DNA of 23,673 nt from a virus (IMGVR_UViG_3300044695_006147:1-23673), one strand, 5' to 3'; positions 1 to 8,483 are shown, counted from the stretch's first letter. The notes: generated from the sequence alone by a model not told the origin. Numbers and translations are program-made.

Positions 1-420
1 ATATAATATAAGTACATCTAATACTTCTGATAAATCTAAATTTGAACAACCATAAAGTTGTGCTCCACCTACTCCAATATCAAATTGACTCCCCCATTGA
101 AAAATATGGTATAATTTATCTTTATCACCTGTATTAGCAAATCTAAATATTCTAATCCTACCATAAATAGTTATAGTATGAAAACCAGGTGTTGCATAAG
201 TATGAGTTCTATTAGCAAAACTATTTATAGATTGTGTACCATCTCCCCAATCTATAATACCATTGTAAATTCCATTTGTCTGATAAGGTAAAGTAACAGT
301 TTCGTTAGGAGTTGTTGTTCTCCATTCACTAATATGAGGAGTATTACCTTGGTAAATTCCTTTAAGAATAGTAGTCCCAAATCTACCTAATTCTGGCAAT
401 ATAGTAATGGATGTTTTCAT
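1..420 (-). CDS. BspA-like/PKD-type surface or tail adhesin protein, N-terminal part
   Basis: This reading frame starts with ATG at 418-420 and runs off the left edge, so only the first 140 residues are present. The start reads MKTSITILPELGRF. Around residues 50-85 there is a PKD-like stretch (IIDWGDGTQSI, then THTYATPGFHTITIYG). It is followed by the FRF...WGSQFDIGVGG...LYGCSNLDLSEV pattern typical of BspA-type leucine-rich surface proteins (DUF285 family). Such domains mediate binding to surfaces or other proteins. The gene lies 1 bp after the stop of the 114-aa gene, at the distal end of the tail-fibre cluster. A receptor-binding or adhesin role in the virion is therefore plausible but inferred. 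Confidence 0.75.
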   Translation of the reverse strand, partial: MKTSITILPELGRFGTTILKGIYQGNTPHISEWRTTTPNETVTLPYQTNGIYNGIIDWGDGTQSINSFANRTHTYATPGFHTITIYGRIRIFRFANTGDKDKLYHIFQWGSQFDIGVGGAQLYGCSNLDLSEVLDVLILY

Positions 421-421
421 A

Positions 422-766
422 TTAAGCTACATAAGCAATTATAAATGTTGTATCTGTTGCATCATAATCAAATGCTCCTGTAATAAATTTATTATTATTT
501 CCTCCTGCATCCATATTAATAGTTGCTCCTACAGGAATACTTACTGCAGGATTTCCATTAACAGTTAATGTTCCAACAGCATTACCTGCATTATAAATAG
601 ATACACTGTGAGGTCGTCCAGGAATAGTTCCTGTAGTACTTACAGAAATTAAATGTGGAGTTTTGATACTATCTAAACTATTATCTTTAACTAATAACTC
701 TTCCTGTCCTGTTACTGCTACATTAGTATTATTTCTACCTTTTATGGTTACTTCTCTATTAGACAT
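422..766 (-). CDS. small virion-associated protein (114 aa)
   Basis: The protein begins MSNREVTIKGRNNTNVAV and continues TGQEELLVKDNS. This 'IKGR...V...EELLVK' opening is common in small virion proteins of Bacteroidota phages (from memory, not searched). The rest is beta-rich and low in charge (SVSIYNAGNAVGTLTVNG, then IPVGATINMDAGG), consistent with a small beta-sandwich that decorates a head or tail. No signal peptide or membrane segment is visible. The start is preceded by an A/T-rich leader and no Shine-Dalgarno sequence. It lies between the beta-helix gene and the BspA-like gene in one run, so an appendage role is likely. The exact function is unknown. Confidence 0.65.
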   Translation of the reverse strand: MSNREVTIKGRNNTNVAVTGQEELLVKDNSLDSIKTPHLISVSTTGTIPGRPHSVSIYNAGNAVGTLTVNGNPAVSIPVGATINMDAGGNNNKFITGAFDYDATDTTFIIAYVA

Positions 767-792
767 AATTATTTATTTTAAATGTTATTATT

Positions 793-2448
793 TTATCCTT
801 GATTATCAGTTGTATTGTTACCGTTTATACAATATCTTGTTATACCTGATGGTCCTACAACTGGAAAACTTCCTGAGTCTAATTTGCAATAATATAAATC
901 ACCGTTCATTGCATTTGTTGGATTAAAAGAACTTTCATTTGCAACACAATAATATATCTTAGCTTGAAAAGTAGCAGCTAAATACCCAAAGCTTTTACCC
1001 CCTGAACAAACACAATTATAAAATGTACCATTAAATTGAAACTCTAAATCATCAGATGCACCAAAAGAATAATCTGTTGAAGAACAATTAGTAAAAACAG
1101 AACCTGCTCTAACATCTCCATTGTAACCAAATGAGTATCCTTCAGTTGACGTACAATTTGTAAATTTTCCGCTACAAATACCAGGGCTTGTATAATCTTC
1201 AGAAGAACCAAAACAATAACTAACTCCTGTACAATTAATAAAAACACCGTCTGCGTCTCCCTGATAACCAAAAGAGTAATTATCTGCAGTACAATCTGTA
1301 AATGTACCACCTGTTGCAGTTGTTGCTATACCAGTTCCTGTTGAACCAAAACAATAACTAGTTCCTGTACATCTTGTAAATGTACCATTTGCTCTATATA
1401 TATACCCAAAAGAAAAACCAGCAGCAACACAGTCTGTAAAAATACCACTTGCTGATACCGAAATTTCTAAAGTTGCATCCCCAGCTCCAAAACAGTTATC
1501 ACCTCCTTTACAATTTGTAAATATACCACTTGCGTCACAGCAATAACCAAAGGAATAATTATCAGCTACGCAATTTGTAAACTCACCATTAGACATATTA
1601 AAAACACCAAAAGAATAATTATTGGCATTACAGTTTGTAAATGTACCGTTAGCTCCTCCTCCACTATTAGGATAGTGGGCAGCACCGAAAGAATAGTTAC
1701 TTCCTGTACAATTTTCAAATACACCAATAACATCTTGATTATATCCAAAAGAACCGTCACCGCCTCTACAATTTATAAAATTTCCATCTAAAATAGTACC
1801 AACAATGTTGTAATCAAATTGAGTAAATGAGTAATCTCCCCCTGCACAATTTTCAATCGTTCCAAGAAAGCTAGACTCCACATTAAAAACACTCTCTGTT
1901 AAAAGACCTTTAATATTAACATTAGATGCTGAAACAGAAATACGACCTTTTATGATAACATTTGGTTCTTTTATATCTGATATAGTTATAACATCTACAT
2001 AGTCAATGTTTATATTAAAAGGTGCTTCATATGCTGTATCAAAATCGTATACACCAGGGTAAATAATTACAGTAAATCTATTAGTATTACTTAAACTCTC
2101 TTCATTAGGTTCCACTGTTGTTGCGTAATCGTAAGCTTTTTGAAGCTCAATAGCATTTTCAGCAGGTGTACCTGTACCTTTTACAATAATGTAGTTAGTA
2201 CCTCTTGTACCAATTGCTACATAAGTACTTGTATCAACATCCCATAAGTAAGCATTTGTACCATCTGTATAAACAACATTAACTGTACCTGCAATATTAA
2301 CATTTAATGTTTGAACTTCGTTTCCAAAACTATCTAAATCAAATACAATACCTAATCTATCTCGATAAGCAAGTTTGTTTGTTGATTGATTAAAAAAGAT
2401 TTCTGTTTTTGCAGCATCCCAAGGATTTTTTGTTTCGTATTGAATCAT
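793..2448 (-). CDS. Right-handed beta-helix tail-fibre/adhesin protein with a cysteine in every coil (551 aa)
   Basis: The N-terminal ~165 residues (MIQYETKNPWDAAKTEIFF...) resemble an attachment region, followed by a short stretch like the pectin-lyase fold entry (AIELQKAYDYA...FTVIIYPGVYDF). From about residue 195 to 530 there are roughly 15 imperfect repeats of 20-26 residues with consensus G-x-F-x-N-C-x(4)-Y-S-F-G. Each repeat has a Cys at the same place and most have a Phe-Gly five to eight residues later. The pattern fits a right-handed parallel beta-helix. Such proteins form phage tail spikes or fibres that bind or cleave host glycans. No catalytic residues can be assigned, so binding rather than cleavage is the safer reading. 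It sits 4 bp after the 325-aa virion gene. Confidence 0.75.
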   Translation of the reverse strand: MIQYETKNPWDAAKTEIFFNQSTNKLAYRDRLGIVFDLDSFGNEVQTLNVNIAGTVNVVYTDGTNAYLWDVDTSTYVAIGTRGTNYIIVKGTGTPAENAIELQKAYDYATTVEPNEESLSNTNRFTVIIYPGVYDFDTAYEAPFNINIDYVDVITISDIKEPNVIIKGRISVSASNVNIKGLLTESVFNVESSFLGTIENCAGGDYSFTQFDYNIVGTILDGNFINCRGGDGSFGYNQDVIGVFENCTGSNYSFGAAHYPNSGGGANGTFTNCNANNYSFGVFNMSNGEFTNCVADNYSFGYCCDASGIFTNCKGGDNCFGAGDATLEISVSASGIFTDCVAAGFSFGYIYRANGTFTRCTGTSYCFGSTGTGIATTATGGTFTDCTADNYSFGYQGDADGVFINCTGVSYCFGSSEDYTSPGICSGKFTNCTSTEGYSFGYNGDVRAGSVFTNCSSTDYSFGASDDLEFQFNGTFYNCVCSGGKSFGYLAATFQAKIYYCVANESSFNPTNAMNGDLYYCKLDSGSFPVVGPSGITRYCINGNNTTDNQG

Positions 2449-2452
2449 GATA

Positions 2453-3430
2453 TTATAAATTTGAAATTAATAATTTTATTGTGTCGTAAGATATTGTATT
2501 ATATAACATAGTATTGTTTTCAATATCTCTAGTGTCATAGCAATTTAAAATGTGAAGTACTCTACGTTGTTGTTTTAATGATTCTAACATGTCACAGCAT
2601 ACACTACCAAATATCATTGCTTGTCTATAATTATCCACAGCATTTGAATACTGACATTGTTTACTCCACACTGCTTTTTGAAAACATTCTATTTCTAATT
2701 CTCCTTCTGTAGGAGGTACAATATAAGCTAAACAGATTGTTCCTTGATTGTAAGATTCTCCTGCAGGAATAGGTAATACAAAATTATTATTACTATCCAT
2801 TACTATAATACCTACAAACTCTGAAAAAATAGTAGAGTAAGTAGTGGAATATTCAGTTTCATCACTATTTGTATATAGTATAGCTCCTACATGATAAACA
2901 CCTGTACCTGTAAATAGTGGAGTACCATTATCAAAAGTAACTTCAGAAATAACTTGTCCTACAAAAATACCTTCTCCATCAGACATTAAGTACCATACTT
3001 TATCTTGCCAAGGTGTAGGAAAATATCCTGTATTATCTTCACAAAGCCAATATGTACATGCTTCTACTGTATTATTAGGAATTTCTACTTCTACAGTATA
3101 AGAGTAAAATTGAATAATATTCTCATTGTTATCTTCTTCTACATTCCAATAAACACTTTCAATATTTCCAGGATATTGTGCTGTAGCATATTGAGTAGGA
3201 ATAGTAGCAACTAGATTATTTGTTGGGTATACAGTAATTAATTCCCAAATTTCTGTTGTATTATTCCATTGAACACTAAATTCATAAAAAGTCCCATTTA
3301 TTGTTTGAGTAAAACTATATTGATTGTATTCATTATATGTATCAAAACTAATACATAAAAATGGTGCAACATCAACATTAGATGTACCGTTAAAGTAAGT
3401 ATAACCAATATATAAATGTGTAGCTACCAT
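2453..3430 (-). CDS. Putative tail/appendage protein with Cys-rich helical C-terminus (325 aa)
   Basis: I do not recognise a named family. The first ~245 residues are beta-rich and aromatic (SFTQTINGTFYEFSVQWNN, then YWLCEDNTGYFPTPWQDKVW), like virion appendage proteins. The last ~80 residues change to a helical segment with several cysteines (ECFQKAVWSKQCQYSNAVDNY, then FGSVCCDMLESLKQQRRVLH). The neighbouring 199-aa protein also ends in a Cys-rich helical segment, which suggests a shared assembly module, but the similarity is loose. The start ATG (3428-3430) overlaps the stop of the upstream 211-aa gene by one base, indicating translational coupling in the tail-fibre operon. Confidence 0.6.
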   Translation of the reverse strand: MVATHLYIGYTYFNGTSNVDVAPFLCISFDTYNEYNQYSFTQTINGTFYEFSVQWNNTTEIWELITVYPTNNLVATIPTQYATAQYPGNIESVYWNVEEDNNENIIQFYSYTVEVEIPNNTVEACTYWLCEDNTGYFPTPWQDKVWYLMSDGEGIFVGQVISEVTFDNGTPLFTGTGVYHVGAILYTNSDETEYSTTYSTIFSEFVGIIVMDSNNNFVLPIPAGESYNQGTICLAYIVPPTEGELEIECFQKAVWSKQCQYSNAVDNYRQAMIFGSVCCDMLESLKQQRRVLHILNCYDTRDIENNTMLYNTISYDTIKLLISNL

Positions 3431-4065
3431 TAGTCTATCATTTTAAGTAATTCTAATGTAACATTATTAACCCAAGCATCTCCTACTGTAAAATCTGATT
3501 CTATATTAAATACAGAATTAGCTCCTGTAAAAAAGTTTTCTATTAATATATCAATGGTTAAACCGTCACTACTTGTTACAGCATATCCTTTTAAATTAGT
3601 GCCTTCTTTAGTTAATACAATTTGTATAAAACCTGTAGATTCTTTTTCTACAACTAAAGATAAAATAGTTTCTTGGTCAGGTAAACCACTTGAAGGAATA
3701 TTAGTAATATTAAAAACACCTGATGTACTATCATTAACATGATATATAAAAATTAATCTTAATGTATCTCCATTAATAGCTAAATTAGAAGTAGGTATTA
3801 ACATTGATACATCAGGGTCATCAACAGAAAATTGTTTTTGTGTTAAAGTGTAAAGTAATGTTGTACCATTAATTCCATTAGTACCATTAGTACCTGGGTT
3901 TCCTTGTATCCCTTGAGGACCTTCGTAATCAGGACTAATAAAAGAAGAACCATCACTCATTAATATAGTAAATGTTCCATCATTGTTATCTGTAATAGAA
4001 GTAATTCCTATACCATCACTACCATTAGGGTAAGTAACCCCATTACATCCACAGTTTACACACAT
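3430..4065 (-). CDS. Collagen-like phage fibre protein (211 aa)
   Basis: The protein opens with MCVNCGCNGVTYPNG and a beta segment (ITSITDNNDGTFTILMSDGS). Residues ~49-68 form a short collagen-like run of Gly-X-Y triplets (GPQGIQGNPGTNGTNGING). The C-terminal ~140 residues are beta-rich and probably form the trimeric head of the fibre. Short collagen triplets are known in phage tail and head fibres, where they build a trimeric stalk. It is coupled to the 325-aa gene by a 1-bp stop/start overlap and follows the 199-aa gene by about 19 bp. The N-terminal Cys cluster (C2, C5, C7) is unusual and may crosslink subunits or bind metal. Confidence 0.75.
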   Translation of the reverse strand: MCVNCGCNGVTYPNGSDGIGITSITDNNDGTFTILMSDGSSFISPDYEGPQGIQGNPGTNGTNGINGTTLLYTLTQKQFSVDDPDVSMLIPTSNLAINGDTLRLIFIYHVNDSTSGVFNITNIPSSGLPDQETILSLVVEKESTGFIQIVLTKEGTNLKGYAVTSSDGLTIDILIENFFTGANSVFNIESDFTVGDAWVNNVTLELLKMID

Positions 4066-4084
4066 AGTATTTTATTTTAATTTG

Positions 4085-4684
4085 TTAATTACAACCACAT
4101 CCACAATCTGCAACAGTTGTGCAAAGTTTTGATGCATGTGTTAATAAGTATTTAGCTTGTGTAAAATTCTTACAAGCAAATGCTGTTTGAATACCATATT
4201 CAAGAACTTCTAATTGGTCTAATGTTTCTTTTAATCGAGTAGTACAAGTACTATCACAATTAGTAGCTAAGTCATAAACAAGGTTATTTTTACAATTACA
4301 AAGGTTACATAGAAACAATTCGTAATGAGTTTTATTAATATAGTTTGTACCGTTAGAAGTAACTGTATAAACTACTTTATAAACTCCATCACTAAGTTCC
4401 CATGGAGCATCACTTAAAGCAATAAAAGCACCTGGTTCAGGTGCTGATGTAACTGCAGAATACACATCAATAGTTGGACTTTTTAATACTATTGTTTGGG
4501 TATTTGAGTTGTCAGAAAAATCTGTAATTATAATAGATGCTGTATCAATATCACTTGTATCAATATTAGGACTTCCCCAACCTCCTGGATTCTGGTTAAT
4601 AACATAAACACCTGTAGATTCAGTAACTGTAACTGTATTACATTTTCCCCCAACAGATAAAGATATTTTTGGTATAAGTGCCAT
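4085..4684 (-). CDS. Putative tail/virion protein, GGWG type, Cys-rich C-terminus (199 aa)
   Basis: I place the start at the ATG at 4682-4684 (MALIPKISLSVGGKCN). An in-frame TTG six codons upstream is less likely. The N-terminal half contains VYVINQNPGGWGSPN and then DIDTASIIITDFSD, a layout I have often seen in virion proteins of Bacteroidota phages (recall, not searched). The C-terminal half is helical with many cysteines (LCNLCNCKNN, CDSTCTTRLKETLDQLEVLEYG, VADCGCGCN). The gene is the first after a strong terminator and has a TAnnTTTG box 16 nt upstream of its ATG. It therefore probably opens the separately transcribed tail-fibre operon that includes the collagen-like and beta-helix genes. 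Confidence 0.6.
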   Translation of the reverse strand: MALIPKISLSVGGKCNTVTVTESTGVYVINQNPGGWGSPNIDTSDIDTASIIITDFSDNSNTQTIVLKSPTIDVYSAVTSAPEPGAFIALSDAPWELSDGVYKVVYTVTSNGTNYINKTHYELFLCNLCNCKNNLVYDLATNCDSTCTTRLKETLDQLEVLEYGIQTAFACKNFTQAKYLLTHASKLCTTVADCGCGCN

Positions 4685-4699
4685 AATAATAATTTTTAT

Positions 4700-4707
4700 C
4701 AAAGATA
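4700..4707 (-). promoter_or_regulatory. Bacteroidota-type -7 promoter box for the tail-fibre operon
   Basis: On the minus strand these bases read TATCTTTG, an exact match to the Bacteroidota sigma-factor -7 consensus TAnnTTTG. The box lies just downstream of an intrinsic terminator and 15 nt before the ATG of the 199-aa gene. That is the right place for a promoter restarting transcription with a very short leader. A clear -33 TTG element at the usual spacing is not evident. Confidence 0.45.
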
Positions 4708-4709
4708 AT

Positions 4710-4758
4710 AAAAAAATAGTAACCCACCACTAGACAGCAAATTTTGTGGCGGGTTACT
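4710..4758 (-). terminator. Strong intrinsic terminator after the 458-aa virion gene
   Basis: In the minus direction the RNA would form a stem pairing 4746-4758 with 4718-4730: eight base pairs, one mismatch, then four more, with a 15-nt loop. An A and seven U residues (4710-4717) follow. It lies 17 bp after the stop of the 458-aa gene and before the tail-fibre operon. It would cut transcription behind an apparently abundant virion gene. Confidence 0.85.
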
Positions 4759-4774
4759 GAGGGTTGGAGAATTA

Positions 4775-6151
4775 CTATTGATTAAAATCGTCAGGGTCTA
4801 AACCTAAAGCTACAACAAACGTTTCACCGTTGTTTGCAGTTGAAGTATTCAAATTACCTGAAGCATCCAAGTTTAAGTAAACAAGCACGTTACCTTTAGC
4901 ACCTGCAGTTGTTACTAAACCTGTGATTGATTCTGTCCAAGCAATGTCTAATGCAGAGTAACGAGAAGTTGCTGCTGTATTTCCACCAATACCTGGGATT
5001 TTTACTTCTTGGTCACGAAGTGCAGGAGGAACACCCAACATATCGTTTTGTCCTTCAAAACCATAGTTCATGTACTCGTCCATAGCAACTTGTTGCCATA
5101 CACCGTTACCGTTATAAGCTCCTTGTGTATGAGATACCAAAGTATCACTAAGAGAAAAAGTAGCTGTAAATCTGTTAGCGTAATAATCACGGAAACTATT
5201 TACGTTAAATGGTGCAGCCAAACCTGTAAGAGTGATACCCCAGTTAGCGGCTGTAGCATTAGCTGCAGTTACGTATTCTGTAGAACCAATTGCAATAAGA
5301 GTGCTTTCAGCTTGGAAAGGTACGTCTAAAGTAATTGTCATTGGAGTTCCTGCTGGAGTAGTACCTGTTCCTGAAGTAATAGCTACAATTTTATAAACTG
5401 CAGATGTAGTAGCTGTTCCTGCACGTAAGTAAGCTCCTACAGCAAGTGCTGTGTCATTTACTTCATCAGAACCCAACATTGCAACACCTGAAGAGTTAGT
5501 ACCTGTTACAATTGTAGAACCTTTTACAAAAGAATAATGAGTTGCGTCAGCACCTGTTTCGATTGCTACAGCAGTACCTGCATTACTACAAATTGTTTGA
5601 AAAGCCAAGTAACCACGAGCAGGCTCTTTTTTAAAGTTTTGGATACCATTTTTCATTAAAGCAATAGCCAATTCTTCTTGAGTACCTGTAGAATCTGTTT
5701 TAACAGGACCTGCAAAAAGAGACATTGGTTGAGAACGGTTAGCCGCATCATTATCTCTCTTACGGATTTTAATCCAGAAATCTGTGTTGTTAGCTACAGG
5801 AAGAGTCCCTGTTGAACCATTGTAACCAATAGTAGTAATTTGTTGTACTGCTGGTTTGTGTTTAGCAATACTAAAAGATGTTTGTCCTTTAGTTAAGCGT
5901 GGAGATTTCATCAATGGAACACCTTCACCTTTTCCTTGGATTACATAAAATCCTTCACCATTTGCTAATCCTGCATAACTAGAACCTGTTGTACTAGCAT
6001 CTAATCGTCTGTGACCAGAATCAGTAAGTACAATTGCACCTTTAGGTAAATTTGAATCAGTTACAACTGCTCCCACTGCTGGAAGAGCTGTTGAAGCTAC
6101 GTTTGTGTCGTTTACTAAAACGCTAAAAACATTGTTTGCTTTTCTTAACAT
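4775..6151 (-). CDS. Abundant-type virion structural protein, possible tail tube or head decoration (458 aa)
   Basis: No named family is recognised with certainty. The protein is rich in Gly, Ala, Thr and Ser with alternating beta segments and no signal or membrane segment. Landmarks are MLRKANNVFSVLVNDTNVAS at the start, GLANGEGFYVIQGKGEG near residue 85, FWIKIRKRDNDAANRSQPMS near 125, and GFEGQNDMLGVPPALRDQEV near 370. Ala/Thr-rich segments in the middle (VTAANATAANWGIT) look like inserted Ig-like loops. It lies between the 245-aa connector-like gene and a strong terminator, so it is probably made in large amounts. A tail tube-like or capsid decoration role fits position and composition, but neither is shown. 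Confidence 0.6.
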   Translation of the reverse strand: MLRKANNVFSVLVNDTNVASTALPAVGAVVTDSNLPKGAIVLTDSGHRRLDASTTGSSYAGLANGEGFYVIQGKGEGVPLMKSPRLTKGQTSFSIAKHKPAVQQITTIGYNGSTGTLPVANNTDFWIKIRKRDNDAANRSQPMSLFAGPVKTDSTGTQEELAIALMKNGIQNFKKEPARGYLAFQTICSNAGTAVAIETGADATHYSFVKGSTIVTGTNSSGVAMLGSDEVNDTALAVGAYLRAGTATTSAVYKIVAITSGTGTTPAGTPMTITLDVPFQAESTLIAIGSTEYVTAANATAANWGITLTGLAAPFNVNSFRDYYANRFTATFSLSDTLVSHTQGAYNGNGVWQQVAMDEYMNYGFEGQNDMLGVPPALRDQEVKIPGIGGNTAATSRYSALDIAWTESITGLVTTAGAKGNVLVYLNLDASGNLNTSTANNGETFVVALGLDPDDFNQ

Positions 6152-6183
6152 TGTTATTTGTTTTTAAATTATTACTTATTTAT

Positions 6184-6921
6184 TTATTCGAGCTCTTTGA
6201 ATGGCTCAACTATTTGCATTTTTTGTTCTTTAACACGTTGTAACATTAGGTCTAAAGCGATGTCTACAATTACAACATGCGTTGAAGAATCTAACTCACA
6301 ATTACGTTGGTTAGTAGGAGTGTCTCTATCAACTACTATACTTTCAGGATTTTTAACATATCTAATATGATATTTAGTTACACTGAATGTACCGTCTGTA
6401 ATTAATTCGTGTCTTTTAGCAGTTGCTGTAGTATTGGGTAAAATACCTGTCACATTTCTGTGAAATTCTTTTCTCCATACTCTAGCATCTCCATACGATT
6501 TGTAATAAGGTTTTTTATACTTACTCCAATCGTATCTCTGAATCTCTGTATCACCTATAGTTACAATATAGGCTACAATTGGATTCTGAGTACCACATAC
6601 ATTTTTATTAATTTCACACTCTTCAAATGTGGTATACATGTGGTTAAGTGGAAGGTCGAAGAATTTTCCGTTAGTTAGTGTACCAACTTGAGAAGAAGAA
6701 ACCGTAAGGTTAGGAGCATCGTAGACTAATGCTCCTAATCCTTGGTTTCTGATTTCTATCTCTTGAAAACCTTTGGCTTTCCTATTATTTAATTCATCAA
6801 AGAACTTTTTAACATACAACTGCTGTGCTTCTGTTAAAACAGAAGTTAACTCAAAATCTTCGTATCCAGGAGAACCAAAACTATCACTTCTGTCTAGTTT
6901 TAATTCTAATTCGTCAGCCAT
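6184..6921 (-). CDS. Putative head-tail connector/structural protein (245 aa)
   Basis: I choose the ATG at 6919-6921 (MADELELKLDRSDSFG). A longer frame would need TTG at 6936. The sequence continues SPGYEDFELTSVLTEAQQLYVKKFFDELN, an 'LTEAQQ' layout that I associate with a conserved structural protein in crAss-like and related Bacteroidota phages (recall only). The C-terminal part (SSTHVVIVDIALDLMLQRVKEQK) is a helix that ends many connector-type proteins of these phages. It follows capsid-region genes and precedes the 458-aa virion protein by 32 bp. A connector or ring role is inferred from order, and sequence alone does not prove it. Confidence 0.6.
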   Translation of the reverse strand: MADELELKLDRSDSFGSPGYEDFELTSVLTEAQQLYVKKFFDELNNRKAKGFQEIEIRNQGLGALVYDAPNLTVSSSQVGTLTNGKFFDLPLNHMYTTFEECEINKNVCGTQNPIVAYIVTIGDTEIQRYDWSKYKKPYYKSYGDARVWRKEFHRNVTGILPNTTATAKRHELITDGTFSVTKYHIRYVKNPESIVVDRDTPTNQRNCELDSSTHVVIVDIALDLMLQRVKEQKMQIVEPFKELE

Positions 6922-6940
6922 TTGGTTAGCATTCAAAATC

Positions 6941-7519
6941 TTATCTTTTTAAATTGTTAATACTGTTTAAACTTCTTTTGCTTATTAATTTTGGTTTCCA
7001 AATTTCATTTTTATATTCCCAATGAAAACCTTTTGATTGTATCTGATAACCCCTACAAGCACTGGCTATCACATGTTTATTAAATCTTAATACTTCTTCT
7101 ATTTTTGCAGTAGATTCAAATTCGTTAATTAACTCTCCCGTTATTAAGTCTATTTGAAGTACTACTTTTTTTCTTGTATCAATATTTACTTTTTTATATT
7201 CATTAAAAACTCTTTCAGAAACTCCTCCAGGTTCGTAATTTACTAAATTATTTCCTGTTTTTGTAAAATATTTAATATAAAATTTTTCATATTTTTCCCA
7301 ATATTCTTTTTTACAATTATCTAATAAAACTATTAAAGGTTTAATATTATTTTTTTCTAGTTTTTTTATCCAATTGGCAACAGGTGTTTTTCTATTATTT
7401 CTTGAGCAATAATGTTCAACTAAACGAGTATTTAAATTACGTGAAGTAATCCCTACATACCTAATAATATTAGGTAAATTAGGATTAACTAAACCGTATA
7501 TTTTAATTTCCTCAGTCAT
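6941..7519 (-). CDS. Free-standing GIY-YIG homing endonuclease with NUMOD-like DNA-binding tail (192 aa)
   Basis: The N-terminal ~95 residues hold a GIY-YIG nuclease core: IYGLVNPN at residues 7-14, RYVGITSRNLNTRLVEH from residue 20 with the conserved Arg and His, then KNNIKPLIVLLDN and the EKYEKFYIKYF segment that supplies the catalytic Glu region. Residues ~125-175 (VVLQIDLITGELINEFEST, KIEEVLRFNKHVIASACRG, SKGFHWEYK) match the NUMOD1/IENR1 DNA-binding repeat of homing enzymes. Such enzymes cut alleles lacking the gene and spread by repair. It is wedged with 4-19-bp gaps between two virion genes and has no intron around it. It is more AT-rich and lysine-rich than its neighbours, consistent with recent arrival. 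Confidence 0.88.
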   Translation of the reverse strand: MTEEIKIYGLVNPNLPNIIRYVGITSRNLNTRLVEHYCSRNNRKTPVANWIKKLEKNNIKPLIVLLDNCKKEYWEKYEKFYIKYFTKTGNNLVNYEPGGVSERVFNEYKKVNIDTRKKVVLQIDLITGELINEFESTAKIEEVLRFNKHVIASACRGYQIQSKGFHWEYKNEIWKPKLISKRSLNSINNLKR

Positions 7520-7525
7520 TGTCTA

Positions 7526-8458
7526 TTATTTTTTAGTAGCTAAATCAATTTTAGCTTTGATTCTTAATTTTACTTCTTGGTTGTCAGGATTCAATAGATA
7601 ATTAATTGCATCTGTCAACTCTCCTAATTCTGCACCGTTGTCAAGTGTATATCTTTTGTCAGACTTACGAATGATAGCACCTGCTTCAACAGCTTCTTGT
7701 ACAAAGATACGCTCATCATATTGAGGATGATTTACAATCTCTAAGAAATATTTAGGATTAGTATCCACAATATTTAACACTTCACCTTTTAACCACTCTT
7801 CAGAAGCAGTAGCAGGAATAGTTCTACCTAGAGATTTAATAAATCCAATAGTAGATTTCTTACTGTTTGTAACTTCAGCAAATTTGATATAAGCTTGAGA
7901 TTTAACTGTTGCTTCTTCAAGTTTCTTAGTAGTTACTTTAGCTTCGTCAACCATCATAAATTCGTAAGTAGCTTTCAGTGTTCTATCTTCATAAGAAGGA
8001 GATATAGCTGATTTATTAGCTAATAGAATTAGATACTTTAACATATCTAAAGGTAGATTTAGATTAAGACTCATCCCTTCTTTTGTTAGAATAACTCTAC
8101 CTCTACGGTCAGTTCTCCAAAAGTTATTCTCTTGTTTTGACCAATTTAAATCTACTCCTAACTCTTTTTCAAAGAACTCTTTTTGAGTCATCCCGTTTGG
8201 ATGAGACTCCATATACTTTTGAATCTTTACACGCACTTGGTCGTCTAAGATTACTTTAACACCTCCTCCAAGATTTGCACTATTTAAAGGCACTTGAAAA
8301 GAACGTTTAACTTTGTTTAGTAGGAAAGGGTCTTTTGACTTATCTTGTCCTGCTACTAATAGGGTACTCCACTTCCCTCCTGATTCTACTGGTTTTACTG
8401 CAACAATTCTATTTTGTAAGAATGTACCGTAAACCACTTTTTCTGCTGTTTCTGTCAT
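7526..8458 (-). CDS. Capsid-region protein of unknown function (310 aa)
   Basis: I do not recognise a named family. The start is MTETAEKVVYGTFLQNRIVAVKPVESGGKW. Basic and aromatic patches follow (NKVKRSFQVPLNS, NNFWRTDRRGRVILT), then helical C-terminal parts (EEWLKGEVLNIVDTNPKYFLEIV, YDERIFVQEAVEAGAIIRKSDKRY). The mixture of charged residues without signal or membrane segment fits a soluble or virion-internal protein. It is the first gene after the capsid-gene terminator. It carries the same 16-nt leader as the scaffold-like gene, so both may be controlled alike. A head-completion or DNA-end role is possible but unsupported. Confidence 0.6.
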   Translation of the reverse strand: MTETAEKVVYGTFLQNRIVAVKPVESGGKWSTLLVAGQDKSKDPFLLNKVKRSFQVPLNSANLGGGVKVILDDQVRVKIQKYMESHPNGMTQKEFFEKELGVDLNWSKQENNFWRTDRRGRVILTKEGMSLNLNLPLDMLKYLILLANKSAISPSYEDRTLKATYEFMMVDEAKVTTKKLEEATVKSQAYIKFAEVTNSKKSTIGFIKSLGRTIPATASEEWLKGEVLNIVDTNPKYFLEIVNHPQYDERIFVQEAVEAGAIIRKSDKRYTLDNGAELGELTDAINYLLNPDNQEVKLRIKAKIDLATKK

Positions 8459-8474
8459 TTTGCTGTCTTTAATT
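8459..8474 (-). promoter_or_regulatory. Shared leader element, copy 1
   Basis: Directly upstream of the 310-aa gene the minus strand reads AATTAAAGACAGCAAA. The same 16 bases precede the scaffold-like gene at 11259-11274. Both copies lie downstream of a terminator hairpin and within one or two bases of the ATG. Role is unproven: a phage promoter, a translation leader or a protein site. Confidence 0.5.
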
Positions 8475-8483
8475 AATTCTCTT

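Noticed and set aside
1044-1760. Two minus-strand open frames in another phase of the beta-helix gene
   Set aside because: They arise from the repeated codons of the beta-helix; the proteins are low-complexity Leu/Ile/Val strings.
6941-7519. Intron-encoded endonuclease
   Set aside because: Both flanking genes are complete with their own starts and stops, so the gene is free-standing.
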